Made by a program: the position numbers and the translations under genes. From an uncultured Verrucomicrobia subdivision 3 bacterium (GTDB lineage: Bacteria > Verrucomicrobiota > Verrucomicrobiia > Limisphaerales > UBA11358), in contig CAIKKJ010000191.1 in NCBI GenBank assembly GCA_903827955.1, forward strand, positions 1-62,621: DNA of 62,621 bases, read 5' to 3'. The notes beneath the pieces are model-generated. The model had not been told where the DNA came from and searched no databases. It saw nothing but the letters and a program-made list of their open reading frames with translations. Every line of letters begins with the position of its first letter. Within the stretch, counting starts at the first letter, position 1. This document shows, piece by piece, positions 62,175-62,621 of the stretch.

Positions 62175-62336
62175 CTTGCCGCCGCCGACCGTGCCGTTGG
62201 GATACGGAACCATTTGAAATACAAGCAGGGGAAAATTTTCTCAAACCGTGCTGTCGGCTTTGAGACAAGCGTCACACCGGTTGCTCCTGTCCAGCCGTGG
62301 ATTAAAGAGGATAGTGCGGACAACCCGAAAAATTTT

Positions 62337-62621
62337 ATGAAAACCAAACATCAATTAACCCGCAATCTGGTCGCCTGGTGCGTGCTCGCCGGACTTTGCG
62401 CTAGCGTCCAACCGATCCGGGCTGAAGACACATCCGCAGCCAAAGCCGTCAAACTGCCGTTCACCGTCTTTGACGAAAAAGGCAGCGCCAACAACCACTA
62501 CATCCCCTCCGGCTGGATGGGCAACGCCAAGGCCACCAAGCTGGACGATGGGTGCACCACCAATCCGCACGGCGGCAAAACCTGCCTTAAGGTTGAATAC
62601 ACCGCCACCGATAACTGGGCC
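62337..62621 (+). CDS. Exported protein, 3'-truncated by the window edge
   Basis: The ATG at 62337 starts MKTKHQLTRNLVAWCVLAGL, a clear signal peptide ending near IRA. The visible mature part (PFTVFDEKGSANNHYIPSGW, CLKVEYTATDNWA) resembles the beginning of a beta-sandwich binding domain seen in secreted glycan-related proteins of this phylum. Only 95 codons are visible. The identity is open. Confidence 0.7.
   Translation, partial: MKTKHQLTRNLVAWCVLAGLCASVQPIRAEDTSAAKAVKLPFTVFDEKGSANNHYIPSGWMGNAKATKLDDGCTTNPHGGKTCLKVEYTATDNWA

Overview
The window looks like a chromosomal stretch from a Verrucomicrobia-type bacterium, probably near the Pedosphaera/Limisphaerales lineage. The reasons are a prepilin with an [21 protein letters not shown]-terminus and H-X9-DG C-terminus, sulfatase-rich polysaccharide clusters, multi-heme proteins fused to HEAT/TPR repeats, NarL-type two-component pairs with propeller sensors, and many short palindromic repeats. 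Assignment is by gene style only.

Region 1 (1-17305) is a sulfated-polysaccharide utilisation cluster on the + strand. It holds three secreted sulfatases, a GH2 enzyme, a secreted protein with two fused alginate-lyase-like domains, a GH8 enzyme and an eight-haem cytochrome. A propeller-sensor histidine kinase and its NarL-type regulator follow. Region 2 (17477-29413) mixes housekeeping and accessory genes: an ABC ATPase, dnaA, a 770-bp gap with DnaA boxes and a promoter-to-terminator structured RNA, hemL, a Spy-like protein, tRNA-Arg(CCG), thiE, an ECF sigma factor with a vWA/anti-sigma-like protein, a YdjM-like hydrolase and a DUF4236 protein that cuts into a prepilin remnant.

Region 3 (29463-35486) is a minus-strand purSQL operon interrupted by foreign DNA. 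It contains an IS200/RAYT-like element with about 75-bp inverted ends, an XRE-HNH gene pair, a BrnT-type toxin-antitoxin module lying between two copies of the purL 3' end, and two repeat-derived in-frame insertions in purL. Region 4 (35714-49781) is central carbon metabolism: receiver-only regulator, zwf-osmC-pgl, accA-manA, yqgE and two transketolases. A decayed restriction-modification-like island sits between the transketolases.

Region 5 (50062-62621) is a second polysaccharide/surface cluster. A kinase with OB-like sensor repeats and its regulator precede a di-haem oxidoreductase fused to binding domains, which is translationally coupled to a GH5 glycosidase. A large multidomain surface protein, an H-X9-DG prepilin and a truncated secreted protein follow. 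A conserved ~38-bp dyad element precedes both proteins that carry the shared lectin-like module.

The most unusual items are: the double-lyase protein with both catalytic sets intact; the orphan structured RNA beside dnaA; a vWA/anti-sigma-like protein whose membrane segment is nearly a prepilin N-terminus; the toxin-antitoxin module between purL 3'-end repeats; the di-haem oxidoreductase/GH5 couple; and the shared upstream dyad element.
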